Positions 21,161 to 31,904 of a stretch of 64,000 bases of DNA are shown in pieces. Source of the DNA: Desmodus rotundus (lineage: Eukaryota; Chordata; Mammalia; Chiroptera; Phyllostomidae); NCBI RefSeq assembly GCF_022682495.2, contig NC_071388.1, positions 178,961,622 to 179,025,621 of the forward strand, in the 5' to 3' direction. The notes beneath the pieces are model-generated. The model ran no database searches. It saw only the letters and a list, made by a program, of their open reading frames with translations, and had not been told where the DNA came from. Position numbers and translations under genes: made by a program. How positions within the stretch are numbered: position 1 is the first letter of the stretch; each line of letters opens with the position of its first letter.

Positions 21161-21329
21161 ATCTTCTGTTGGCTTTAAACCGTTCAGGTTATTTCTGCTG
21201 TTGTCCTGTCTGTGCAACGGGAGGGGGTGGTTGGAAGGATTGGTTTTACTTTTCTTCCTTCCTGGGTCACACTCTTCACTGTTTTGTAGGTGTGGTCCCT
21301 GGCAGGCAATCAGGCCGTTGATCAGCCAA

Positions 21330-21651
21330 TCCAGCAGCTTTGTTCTTGGGACTCTCGAGTGGCCGCTCCAGCCGCTTTGGCTCCGGACGCGTGCGCGCGC
21401 AGCAGGGGAATCCAGCCGCTTCGGGTTTGTGACGTTATTTGGGCTCTGAGCGCGCAGCCGGCCGACCAATCGAGCTGCCCAGGCTAGGGAGGCTGGCGCG
21501 CTGCAAGCTGCTGGTTCAGCCGCCTTGGTGTTACGACTCTCGCCAGCCCCTTTGTGCTTGGGAAGTGTGCATCCAGCCGGCCCTACGCTTGGTGAGCGCG
21601 CAGCCCGCCGCCGAGCCAGAGGCTCTACGCTTGGGAGCCCGATCCAGCCGC
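21330..21651 (-). repeat. Repeated GCGGCTGGA-type modules in L1 5'UTR
   Basis: Plus-strand cores 'tccagccgc' or close variants occur at about 21330, 21367, 21411, 21516, 21572 and 21643, usually followed by 'ttgg'-like text. Spacing is irregular (37-105 bases). They look like decayed promoter subrepeats. Confidence 0.65.
21430..21437 (+). promoter_or_regulatory. CRE-like site in L1 5'UTR
   Basis: 'tgacgtta' differs by one base from the CREB/ATF palindrome TGACGTCA. Only the sequence match supports this. Confidence 0.3.
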
Positions 21652-22319
21652 CCGGGGCTTGAGACTCTCGGGTGGGCGGGGCCGCCCTGGGACCGAATCA
21701 CGCGGTCCTCGGTTCCGAGGTTTTGGGTCTGTGGGTGGAGCAGCTAGTCTCTGCTCCAAAAGATCTCGGAGGTTTCAGGTGTGGGCGCCCCTTCGGGGTT
21801 TCACGTATGGGCCCCGTTCGCTAATCTGCGCGCGCGCTACCGCGCGCAACCGGACCTCAGGTGAGCGCCGGTGCTGCTTATCCCGCGTTCCCCGTTCGCA
21901 GTCCAGGGGCGGAGGGGGGAGGGGCGCCAGGGGCCTCGGCCACCACCGAGAGTTCTCTAACTAGCCCCTGAGTGTCTCTATTTTCTTTTTCTTTTTGAGA
22001 AATTCCTCCTTTTCAAGCCCCCCTGGTCCAATCAAGCACCTGGCTGCTCACAGCGCAGCCTGGCCCTCTCCCAGGACTCCTGCAGCAGCCCCTGCGCCAG
22101 GGCTGGCGCCTCTGCCGCCCTTGTACCGCGCGGTCCCGGGTCCCGGGGACCTTATTGTCCTTGAGCACTCTTCTTACCGTCAGATCTTTCAATGTCCTCT
22201 ATCTTTGGTCTCTAATCTTCGTATATGCTGGAGTACTGTTGGCTGTTCGCTCTGCTCCTCAGATCAGCTAGGTATTTCCCTGGCGCTGAGTGGAAGTGGT
22301 TTCCGCTCCCACCTATGTT

Positions 22320-22330
22320 GCCGCCATCTT
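22320..22330 (-). promoter_or_regulatory. YY1-type site at L1 5' end
   Basis: The minus strand starts 'ggaagatggcggc' at the very 5' end of the L1. AAGATGGCGGC is a consensus YY1 site, and in human L1 a YY1 site at the same place sets accurate transcription initiation. Confidence 0.75.
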
Positions 22331-22332
22331 CC

Positions 22333-22349
22333 TATTGCAGTCATATTCT
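22333..22349. repeat. Target-site duplication, 5' side of L1
   Basis: Second copy of 'tattgcagtcatattct', identical to 15513-15529. Confidence 0.97.
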
Positions 22350-23578
22350 AACACCGTCAAACCATGCATATCAAAATCCAAACAAATTCAATTGCGCTGC
22401 ATAGAGTCTGTTGGTGGTAATAATTTTTAAAATAGGTTATGCGGTAGGTTGCATTTTTAAGCACTTAAATGGGTTTAACCTCCCAGGAAGCAAAATCTCA
22501 CGTGTTTTACATAAGTCCAAGCAGGCAACATCCCAGGGCTGACATTTTTGTTTTTCAGGATATCTGCATCATCATGTTTTCTTAACTAGGTTCAGTACAT
22601 GATCTCTTGTTTGTAAACAGAGGTCAGACCTAACCAAATTTCAACAATGAGATTCAGTTGTCGATGGAGAATATACAATAGTAGCATCAAAACCTTTGTT
22701 CAGAAGTATTATTTTTCATTTCCCAATAGACATATGCTAGCATCTCTAATGACGTTCACTGTAAGGTGGCTCTAAAATATTTTACAATTACTGCTAGAGT
22801 CATCAGGTAATAAATAGATAATTCCTGAAGCCATGTCTCTTTTTTATAATAGGAGTGCCTTGAAAAGTTCAAGGGGGAGAGAGCAAGGCATTAGTGATGA
22901 AGCAAAATAGGAAGCTTGAAAGGCCCTGTGTTTATTCATAGATTTAGCAAGTTGATGATACCATTAAAAAATAGTAAAATGGAAAATATTGGCCCATTTT
23001 ACATGGCAGTTGAGGGAAATTTCTCTTGCAAGTGGTGCTATCACACTTTGCCCCTTTTCCATGTCACCTAAATATTTGTCACAAACTAATAATGTAAAGG
23101 AAAAAGTAGCTGTAGTCCAGAAGTAAAAAGGTGCACAGTTTAGCAAGTGAATGTTAACCTGTTCTTAGCCAATACAGTTGCCTAATTTGTCAGACCAGGC
23201 TTGACTGATTTCAAAATGATTGTAATTCTCAAACATGAAAGATTATTTAAATATAGGAAAAGGCACACAAGTAAACTGCCTTAATTCCTTAGAGTATATT
23301 CTAAAGTCAATGTTTTTGAAAGATTAGCATAAATGAAGTAAAATGAAATTATAGTAGTTTTGCAATGGAGGTCTTAAATAAGGGCCCTTGGATGGACTTC
23401 TTCACTGAGGTTCTTGAACTCCTTAAAATTGTGTGACTTATTTTAAGGGTAGGGTTGGTCCTCTACTTTTATCGGGTTCTTAAAAGAACTAAGAACCATT
23501 GATTAAAACCAATGTGACCAATGTGTACTTATTAGAGATAGTAAGTAAATAAATGAAAAACATAAGAAGCTTGTAAAA
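22350..23578. other. Unique AT-rich sequence
   Basis: No gene, RNA gene or clear repeat. This is the flank that an antisense promoter of the adjacent L1 would read into. Confidence 0.5.
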
Positions 23579-23580
23579 TA

Positions 23581-24246
23581 TGAAGTCTATCTGGAAAAAG
23601 TCCAGCCATTGTTAATATAACAACAATGGTTTGTGTGACATTGATATAACCTGGCAGCCAAGGAGACTGGACTGGAGTTCGTGTATGTGAACAATGACGA
23701 CTTCATTGTACTAGTTAGTGGGGGCGTAGATGCCATTGAGCGAGTATGTGTGTGTACTGTGTGGCCATTGCATTCAAAATGACTGAACGAATAGAGCAAT
23801 GAATCTTCCTCAAATTTTGCATTAAGCTTGAACATTCCTCCATGAAAACTATTCAGATGATTCAGAAGGCCTCAGCTGTGGGCAGCTGGTGACGACGGGC
23901 AGCTTCATCACAACAATGTGTCTGCTCATGCATCATGTCTCATGCAGAGTTCTTTGGCGAAACATCAAATCACCCAGGTGACCAGATTTGGTGCCCTGCG
24001 ACTTCTGGCTTTTCCCAAAACTAAGATCACCTTTGAAAGGAAGATTTCAGACTGTTGATGAGACTCAGGAAAATATGATGAGGCAGCTGGTGGATATTCA
24101 GAGAACTGTGTGAGGTCCCAAGGTGCCTACTTTGAAGGGGACTGAGGGGTAATTGTCCTATGTACAATGTTTCTTGTGTCTTCTTCAATAAATGTCTCTA
24201 TTTTTCATATTACATGGCTGGATGGATACCTTCTGAACAGACCTTG
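23581..24246 (+). mobile_element. Internally deleted mariner transposon
   Basis: A 666-bp Tc1/mariner relic with both ends: the left 'tgaagtctatctgg' pairs with the reverse complement of the right end, 'caaggtctgttcag', and TA dinucleotides flank it (23579-23580, 24247-24248). A transposase start ATGACTGAACG at 23779 is followed at once by stops. Later text encodes LHHNNVSAHAS and, in another frame, PCDFWLFPKLRSPLKG, then QTVDETQEN. Autonomous mariners are about 1.3 kb, so roughly half is missing. The second catalytic Asp (HDN) reads Asn (HNN), while the third (CDFW) is kept. Confidence 0.88.
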
Positions 24247-24249
24247 TAA

Positions 24250-26640
24250 ATGTAAGTGGTAACAAAGATGAAAGGTACCTGCATTTCTGGGAATGAAGTC
24301 CAACGATGCTTATGTTATTAAAATGCTAGCATGGATTATTTTATTTTCTCAGTTAAGATGCAAAACTCCTATTTTTCTCTGTGTCATGTTGTCTTGCTCT
24401 GTGACCAGTGAGAAATAATATTCTCCATTACCAGAGCTGTGTGTAAATCAGAAGTTTGGACTTCTTCCTCTTTATTCTTCTCCTGTTACCCCACTTTGCT
24501 TGTGCCACATCACACAGACCAAATGATAAATAAGGCAAGAGTGATCTGGTAGCAGCAAGCATTTGACTTGTCATTGACAATCAGCTTATTGGAGTTTGAA
24601 TTGGTTACTTCATAGCCCTGAGAACAATTTGCAGCTGTTATGTACATTTTGCTTTTTTGTTAAGAGCAAAGACAACTATAATTAAGGTCAGCCTATCTTT
24701 TGGGTTATGGATGTGTTTTAATGGATTTTCATTTTCTTGGGTACAAATAAGCGTATCCCTGAACTCAATGATGGAATTGCTTCAGAAATGATTGATGACC
24801 CTGGACCTGTGGGAAAAAAGTGTGTGTGTGTAAAATACACTGAAAAAGTATGGTAGAAAAGGAGTTCTTCCCTTAGGATCAAATTGAAGTCTCCAAAACA
24901 TCTTTAATTCTCCTTTGACTCGACTCCCAAGTGATGTCTAAGACTGTGCATTATCAAGTTGGCGGAGGGAGAGTCAAGCTTTCTCCATAGTTTCCCTGAG
25001 ATCTCAAACTGGCAGCCAGCTGGCTGAATCTGCCCACAGACATGTTTTATTTGGCCCATGCAGTGCTTTTAAAAATTTTGTGCCAACATTTTAATAGGAA
25101 CATTTCACATGCTAATCTGCATTGCTGGCTTGTCTTGAGAAATCAGAAGATAGGGGAACAATTGTTTGGAGCTGAGGGGCAGCTGTCCTCTCCCCCCTAG
25201 GCTACAACCTCCTTCTGCAGCCCTTTCAAGTGCCCCCCACTCTCACAAAGAATTTATGCACTTATTTACCTGCTGGACTGCTCGAGGCATGAAACTAACT
25301 TGCAACTAGTTTAGAGCTGTCTTTAAGAATACCTTGTTTTTTTTAAAATTAATAATAACATGGTTTTATATAACAACTATTTTTAATCCTCGAGAGTCTT
25401 ATTATTTATTGTTACATTGACATCTGGCCATCAAATCTGATAATTTTCTGGTTCAAAGAATTTAGAATTCCTAATGTGGATTCAGGATGAGTAAAGATAA
25501 AGAGAATATAAATGCCTAAAATGCTTATCTCTCCTAACAAATATCCAATTTCTGTTGTCGTCTCTCAAATCTGGTCTGAAGCTGTAATTTTTGTGATGCT
25601 GTAACTAAATTTGTGCTTGCTAGTTTTGGAATTTGATCATGAAAAACCTTGTTTTGCCTTATGAAAAATACTTGATTTATTTAAAAGGCATTGAAACATG
25701 CACACATCTAGGACATTCTAATTTCTCTATGCTTCAAAGTACAATGTACAAAATCCTGGGGAAAATTTAATGGATTTTGGGTTGTCTGCAATTCATGAGG
25801 CTGCAAATATCTAATTTCTGAACTTTTAATTATTTTAGTCAGGATAGAGCGCTAGGCAAATTCAGGCAGCCTTCTTCCCAGTTCTTCCAAATAATATTTT
25901 CTAGTGAAGACAGAGAAATGTTGCCAAAACTCATATTTAAGTTGTTTGAGGGTAAGCCTTATCTTGTTATCTAAGGTCTGTGTAAACCACTTTAAATCCC
26001 AGTAAATTCTGCAGTTTAGTTAGGACAGAGGGGCTGAAACATGAGGTGTTCAGTAATGTTACAAATGTGAAAGTAATTAGTATTTAAGTTTTAAGAGAAA
26101 AACAAAAACTTTCCAAGTGTAACTTGAAGCAATTATGTATCCTTCAAAACAATTTAGTTTTCACATACTGCTAGACTGGCAATGTAGCAAAGGCATGATA
26201 ACATAAAAGCTCAGGGAATTTGAATGTGGGAATGGGTAAATGTTTAACAATGAGAGAATTATTGTCTGACTTTAGGAATTAAAGCTGTACAAAGTTATAA
26301 ATGCGCACATCAATAACATTTTTATGTATCTATAAATCATTTTGGGCAATGCCTGCTTATGAACAGAGAAGTCATCTAATGATTGTAAAGTTAGGTATCT
26401 TGCGTTTTTCCCCCTCTTTCTTTCTTTTCTTATAGAAGCAGCCAAGGGACATTGAATAAACCACTTTACCTTGCTAAGTTTCTCCCCAAAATGAAAATTT
26501 TCAAAATATATTTGAATGCCTTGGGTACAGATCGTATTAATTCTGTAGTTTTTCAGATTGACCTGAGGAAACATCTATTTTTATGTGAAAAGTAAAAACT
26601 AGATACCTTTAGAGAGTTTAACTTTTTTACTGCTTTTCCG
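24250..26640. other. Mostly unique sequence
   Basis: No gene supported. A patch at about 25000-25090 ('ggctgaatctgcccacagac...tttatttggcccatgc') resembles hAT-type MER elements but has no ends. 24540-24690 is rich in homeobox-like AT motifs without repeat hallmarks. Confidence 0.45.
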
Positions 26641-26770
26641 TTTTTTTAATCCTCACTCAAGGAAATGATTATTGATTTTAGAGAAAGGGGGGAGGGAGGG
26701 AGAAAGAGAGAGAGAGGAAGAGAAAGAGGGAGAGGGAGAGGGAGAGGGAAAAAATTGATTTCCTTTCCTA
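26641..26770 (-). repeat. Ves SINE tail fragment
   Basis: Antisense tail of a vespertilionid-type Ves SINE: 'tttttttaatcctcactcaa' and 'gattattgattttagagaaa', followed by an expanded GA-rich stretch (about 26690-26748). The tRNA head is missing, so the copy is truncated. The GA stretch produces artefactual open frames on both strands. Confidence 0.7.
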
Positions 26771-27339
26771 GTCTACTAGAAAAAAGGCAGTCTCCTTCAA
26801 AAGAACTAGAGGTGAGATTATGCCTGGTTAAGATTTTATCTAGCATATATAGAGTTTAAGATAAAAGCCTTTTATGTATAGAAGAAAAACAGAACATTTA
26901 TATTATGTGGAATTTGGTCTTGCTTTGTTTTTACTCACAAAATATTAGTCAAGTACATTTATACTCTTCTACCCTGTGTGTTTGTCCTAGAAGGACTAAA
27001 ACACATGGAATTTGTCTTCAAAGAGCTTAAATCTCCTAGAAAGTCATTCATATAGCCCCCTTATGGGATTAATCACCTGGGAAAATATTCAAAATATAGG
27101 TATCATGGTCAAAAGCAAACAGTTACCAATACCTGATAGTTTTGGTCTTCTTACAAGCAGTTGCCTTTACCTTATAGGTGCCTGATGATTGCTAGTTAGA
27201 CTAGAACCATACCTGGTTTCTTTATAGGGTTTATTTCTTTAAAATTTGGAAACGTCTAAATGTGCACAAGTGTACCTTCTAAAGGCTAGTCAGTCTGAAT
27301 CTGGTGCTAGGGAATTGGATTGCTGGAGCACCCTGTGGT

Positions 27340-27480
27340 TCCCCTTCAGAAGTATTTGTTTAATAATTCTGTTCCAGCCTGTGAGCTCCCTGAGGGTGAG
27401 GACTGTGCTTATTTCTGCAGCATTTCCACTCCTGACACATTTCTTGGCTTATAGTAAATGTTCACTGTGTTTTGTCAGTC
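27340..27480 (+). repeat. L2 3' end
   Basis: 'gcctgtgagctccctgaggg', 'tgaggactgtgcttatttct' and 'ggcttatagtaaatgttcac' follow the L2 terminal consensus. Confidence 0.7.
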
Positions 27481-27812
27481 CAGCCACTAGGATTCCTATT
27501 GCTCAGACATGTAGGTATCGGCAACCCATGATGAAACCCTGTGGCTTTAGGAGAGACAGAGGTTTACTCAACAATCATGCAAATAAATGTAAAATTCTTG
27601 CCTCACTAATCAGATTTTCTGTGTTTTAGAGGGGGATGGCCCTTTAGATGTTCTCTGGTGAGCAGAGCACATTTGTGAAATAGCCCCTGGTTTTTAGTCC
27701 TAGGTGGTATCTCTGTTGTCTTAATTCTTATGCATCTAGTTTGGACTACTTGCATGGCTTTCGCCTTGTACCACTCTGCTTTGCAGCAATCTGATTAGAA
27801 GAACAGTGGCTC

Positions 27813-27837
27813 TGTGTGTGTGTGTGTGTGTGTGTGT
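27813..27837. repeat. (TG)n microsatellite
   Basis: About 12 uninterrupted TG units. Confidence 0.95.
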
Positions 27838-27844
27838 ATTCGAG

Positions 27845-27965
27845 ACTTAGTTTTCAGTATCAACTCTGCCACCAACTGTGCGACCTTGGCTACTCATTTA
27901 ACCTCTAAGCCTCAGAGTTATTCCTTTCTGGATATTGTCTTGATTTTAAAATGTTGGGGGTGGGA
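27845..27965 (+). repeat. MIR fragment
   Basis: 'tcaactctgccaccaactgt', 'gcgaccttggctactcattt' and 'aacctctaagcctcagag' match the MIR core. Confidence 0.75.
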
Positions 27966-28074
27966 TTCATAACTACTATGGCCCCTTTAAATTCTAACTG
28001 GCAATTTAAATGCATAGATTAGTGTTTCTATTAGTTTGCACGCTCCTGAAGGTCACATTTCTTTTGTGTGTCTA

Positions 28075-28330
28075 TGTTTTAAAAAATCTTTTTATTGTAG
28101 AGACTTTTGAACATACACAAAAGCAAACAGATTAGCTTACTGAACTTCCTAGGATTCATTACCCAGCTCCAACTATCAATCCATCAACTCATGGCCAATC
28201 CTCTTATCCTTCTTATATTTGGAAGTAAATCTTAGATATGTCATTTAATCTGTAAATATGTCATATTTATATGTTTATCACCACTAGGACCCTAACACAA
28301 CACCTTGTACACATTAACTAACAATAAGAT
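28075..28330 (-). repeat. L1M 3' fragment
   Basis: Starts 'ctttttattgtagagacttt' (reverse of an A-rich tail) and continues with 'cattacccagctccaactat' and 'gtaaatcttagatatgtcat', typical of antisense L1M 3' ends. Confidence 0.5.
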
Positions 28331-28984
28331 AAATTTTATGAATGAGAGTGGGCTAGGAAAGTGTAGAGGTGGGGCATCCCAATCCACACCCAGAATTATA
28401 TGTGTTTTAAACATGTAATAAAATTTGTTAACCCTTAAATTCTCAGAGTGAAGAAGGAGGAAAAGCCAAAGCTTCCAGTTATTGAAATCCTTATGTAGTT
28501 GGAATATTAAGGGGCTTTTTCTTTAAAAAGCCTATTACACTTAATTACTCTAGCATGCTTCAGAAAGGTAAGGTACAAGCCAAAGATCAGCAAAACTCTA
28601 TCCAACTACATGGGTACACCTTGAGGTAACATTTTAGTGGCAGTATATGGCACAACCTAAAGGCCAAACTGTGGTCACCTTATTTACTGGGAACTTGAAA
28701 ATTCATAGGAAAGACTTGGCCTGGGTATTTCACTGTATTTTACATTTTCTATTATTACCTGCTTCCTAAGCTTGGTATATTTCCTTTACTACAGCCTCTT
28801 TACCTCTCTCTCTTTCTTTCTTTTTAATTATTTCCCTATCAAGTCTTCATGGGAGCTTTGCTCAGGGCATTGATTTGGGCATGGTATGTTTTAGCTAACA
28901 TATGTGTGCTTGCTTTGGGTATATTACTTCCAAATATATGAATAAAACAAGAATGAGAAACTCAAAGTGAAAAAAATCTCCCTT

Positions 28985-29395
28985 AGTATACACTGAAAGA
29001 CTTGGACAAGGACGTTCATAGCACAACTATGAGCGCACAATGGAATACTACTCAGCTGTGAAAAAAGAAGAAAATTTTATCCTTTGCGACAGCATGGATG
29101 GACCTGGAGAACATCATGCTAAGTGAAATAAGCCAGTCGGAGAAAGACGAGTACCATATGCTTTCATTCATATGTGGAATCTACTGAACAAACTGAGGTA
29201 ACAAGCAAAATAGAGACAGACTCGTAGATAGAGAGCGGGCTGACAGCTCTGGTGGGGTAGGGATGGAGGGATTGAGCAAAAACAGAAAAGGACTCATGGA
29301 CGTGGACTATATTGATTGCAGGGGAGAGGCGGCATAGGAGGACAAATGGTAATGAAAAATACATTAAAAATAAAATAATGTTAAAAGTTTAGTAA
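28985..29395 (+). repeat. L1 3' end (ORF2 C-terminus and 3'UTR)
   Basis: Sense L1: 'aatggaatactactcagctg', 'gacagcatggatggacctgg', 'gctaagtgaaataagccagt' and 'catatgtggaatctactgaa', then a 3'UTR with 'caagcaaaatagagacagac' and an A-rich end. Relative to intact L1 the N-terminal side is internally deleted near 29025-29035. It belongs to an older subfamily than the L1 at 15530. Confidence 0.85.
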
Positions 29396-29419
29396 ATATA
29401 ACCCCCCCTCAAAATTCCA

Positions 29420-29765
29420 TTAACAGAATAGATAAATGGAATATTATAATGAAAAAAAAAACCCCTGTGGCTACCTGAAACAAATATGGATGATTTTTAC
29501 AGACATAATGTTAAGGGAAAGATTATGTACCAGGTTCAAAACCAGGCAAAATGAATCTCTGGAATCAGAACCCGGGATGGTGGTTAACTTTATGAGGGGA
29601 TGGGTGGTGCCTGGACGGGCACTAGGGAGTATTTGGGTGCTGGAAATGTTCTGTAGCCTGATTTGGGTGGGGCCACATAGGTGTCCTCACTTCGCAAAAT
29701 TTCATCAAGCTTTCCACTTCAGATCTATGTAGTTCTCAGTGGGTACTTTATACTTCAATGAAAAA
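29420..29765 (+). repeat. L1M 3'UTR
   Basis: 'ggtttgggtgctggaaatg'-type text ('tttgggtgctggaaatgttc'), 'tgatttgggtggggccacat', 'ggtgtcctcacttcgcaaaa' and 'gggtactttatacttcaatg' follow the L1M terminal consensus. Confidence 0.75.
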
Positions 29766-29769
29766 GTAT

Positions 29770-30485
29770 GAGGAGAAAACCTTTCCTCTTGACTTTTTAG
29801 GAGTAAAGTTTAAGCCAGTTGTCCACCTGACCTCATAAGAAACAAGACTTGCCTCACTAAACTGCTTTCCTTTCTTGTGTAGGACAGAACTGGTAGACTG
29901 AGGAAGGAGTGACAAATGTATAATGTTTTTATTGTACAAAACATTCGTTTCTCTGCTTCACGGATGAACTGTGAAACTGTGGTCAAGATGAACTGCTAGC
30001 CAGATCTGTTGGTGTTGACAACTCTGGAGAACTTATCATTATTATACTATAAGGAGCATCATTAATGGCTTACATAAGGGAAGGTCCTGGCTCAGTGTTG
30101 GAGAATTTATTAGAATCCAGAATTACCTCAGTGTGGCAAGAGGAGTTCAGAATGACGTTCCATATATTTAATTGTAAGACAGCGCATAAATATATGTAGC
30201 ATTTTAATAGCATACAGTAGCATTTTAATGTAATAGAAGTAAGTGTAGTGCTGAATGGATTAGGTAAATATAGTTAAAAATATATTGCCATAAAAAAAGG
30301 CTAAAGCAAGCTTGATACAATACTGACATCATGTAAAGAGTAACACGTATAGGAGATGATTCTTCCTTGTACCAGACTGAGTAGGACTATTTTGGGATAC
30401 CATGCACAGAGCTGGTTATAGACATGATTGTACTATTGGAAAGATTTATCTCTGTTGTGTTCCTTTTCCTTTTCTTTTTCAGTAC
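29770..30485. other. No feature seen
   Basis: AT-rich unique sequence; all frames closed. Confidence 0.5.
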
Positions 30486-30489
30486 AGGA

Positions 30490-30688
30490 TGGTATAGTGT
30501 AAAAACATGAACTTTGAAGTCCCACTGCATTTGGTTTAAATCCTGCCTCTATCTCAAACTGACTATTCGACTTTGGGCAAATGACTTCTCTGACATTCAG
30601 TTTCTTGTTCTCAAAAAAAGGGGGCTCTAGCTAACTGTAGTATTTAATAAGCATGTCCTATCTAACCTTGCATCTCTATTAGTTAGGG
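30490..30688 (+). repeat. MIR
   Basis: 'ggatggtatagtgtaaaaac', 'tttggtttaaatcctgcctc', 'gactttgggcaaatgacttc' and 'cattcagtttcttgttctc' follow the MIR consensus from near its 5' end. Confidence 0.8.
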
Positions 30689-30689
30689 T

Positions 30690-31165
30690 TTTGTTTGGCT
30701 GTTTGATAAGAAAACTCAATATGACTGTAAACACACAAGAATTCATTCCACTTAAAAGAAGCCAGAGTCAGGCAGTCCAGCACTGATGTGTCTGCTCCCT
30801 GAAGTAGACCAGCAAATTAGGCTCCACTTAAATTCTTTAATCCACCGTACTCAGCATGTGAGTTTAAGTCTGAAGGTTGCCTCCTGGCTGCTATAGCTCC
30901 AGCCATCTTCCTCATTATAGGCAGCAAGAAGGAAGATGGAACATAGGCAAAAAGGTACAACTCCCAGCTGAGTTAGCTCCCTCTTTCAATTGTCGTGGAA
31001 TACTTCCACTTATTTCTTATTGGCCAAAATTTAGCTCTATGACTTCACTTAGCAGTAGAAAGAGGCTGGGAGATACAGTCTTTTGCCTGGAGTAAAAATG
31101 GAGTTTGGTTACTTAGGAAGAAATGGAAACTGCATTCTGGGTGGCAACTACGGGCCACAATGTTT
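30690..31165. repeat. Medium-reiteration repeat, family not named
   Basis: Ordered phrases familiar from placental genomes: 'aggcagtccagcactgatgt', 'gtactcagcatgtgag', 'gctgctatagctccagccat', 'gaggctgggagatacagtct' and 'ggcaactacgggcc'. A related copy is at 38120-38530. I recognise the family but cannot name it. Confidence 0.5.
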
Positions 31166-31249
31166 ACAACAGAACGCTTTTGCCCTCCTGTGCCTCTCTT
31201 AGTAAATGGTACCACCGTCTCTCAGATAGCTCAGACTGAAAATCTGGGG

Positions 31250-31900
31250 GTTTGTTCAACAATCTTTTCTTCTTATTATACCCCACACTCAAATTATCAC
31301 CAAGTCCTAAGCTCTGAAATATATTCTGAAATCTGAACCTTTTCTCCATCTTCACTATTAAGTCCACAAGTGAAGTCACCATTACTCTCATCTGGATTAT
31401 TTCCATTGCCTCCTGACTGGTCTTCCTGCTTCTTGTCTTGTCTCCCTACAGTTCATTGCCTGCTTAGCAAACAGAATGATTTTTCTCAAAAAGTAAGTGA
31501 GATCATATTGTTCTCCTGCCATAGCCCTTTAATAGCTTCTCATTACAATAAAAATAAATGTCACCTTCTTACCATGTCCTATAAGGCCTTACCTGATTTG
31601 GCTCCTGCTTCTCTAAAATCAACATCCACCCCTCATCCCCAGGTCTTCATGCTCCAATCATAATGAACACCTTTCTCTCCCTTGAATCTACCAAGTGCTA
31701 CCTCTGACATTTGCCCTAGAACATTCTTCCTCATTTTCATATGGCCAAACCCTTCTCACAGTTTGGGTCTCAGTTCAAACATCCCTCCATCAACCCTCAG
31801 GTGAAGTGGTTCTTTCTGACCTCATGTCTAAGTCATCCTCTGTCTCACTGCCAAATTATATTTGATTTCATGCTTGACATGTACCTCCACCAGCTCTGCT
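31250..31900 (+). repeat. L2, long 3' portion
   Basis: Plus-strand L2: 'gcctcctgactggtcttcct', 'aacagaatgatttttctcaa', 'gtgagatcatattgttctcc', 'taaggccttacctgatttgg', 'cccaggtcttcatgctcc' and 'catccctccatcaaccctca'. Over 600 bp, the longest L2 here. The 97-codon frame at 31370 is a by-product. Confidence 0.75.
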
Positions 31901-31904
31901 AGCT

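Larger units (their letters stand above)
15530..22332 (-). mobile_element. Full-length young L1 retrotransposon
   Basis: A 6.8-kb LINE-1 in antisense. From right to left: a 5'UTR of about 1.73 kb (20607-22332), ORF1 (20606-19674), a 46-bp spacer, ORF2 (19627-15806, one internal stop), a 3'UTR of about 0.26 kb and a poly-A tail (poly-T on the plus strand, 15530-15548). Perfect 17-bp target duplications flank it. Read in L1 sense, the insertion site is 'tt|agaa', matching the L1 endonuclease preference TT|AAAA. Intact CpGs in the 5'UTR, a perfect duplication and a single ORF-breaking change argue for recent insertion. It is complete in structure but cannot mobilise itself as it reads here, because the ORF2 protein is truncated. 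Confidence 0.96.
20607..22332 (-). promoter_or_regulatory. L1 5'UTR / internal promoter
   Basis: About 1.73 kb upstream of ORF1. The distal part (about 21300-22332) is GC- and CpG-rich with intact CpG runs (for example 21826-21848), while the ORF1-proximal part contains a purine-rich (plus strand) tract. By analogy with characterised L1s it holds the internal RNA polymerase II promoter and possibly an antisense promoter firing towards 22350 and beyond. Open frames on either strand here (such as 21075-21449, 21113-21469, 21995-22351) show no family resemblance. Confidence 0.85.

Noticed and set aside
21075..22351. Open frames of 100-124 codons in the L1 5'UTR, including plus-strand ones that might be called ORF0
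   Set aside because: GC-rich DNA has few stops. None shows a recognisable ORF0-like or other motif, and primate ORF0 is not expected in bats.
27246..27629. 127-codon frame
   Set aside because: Formed across an L2 3' end and its flank.
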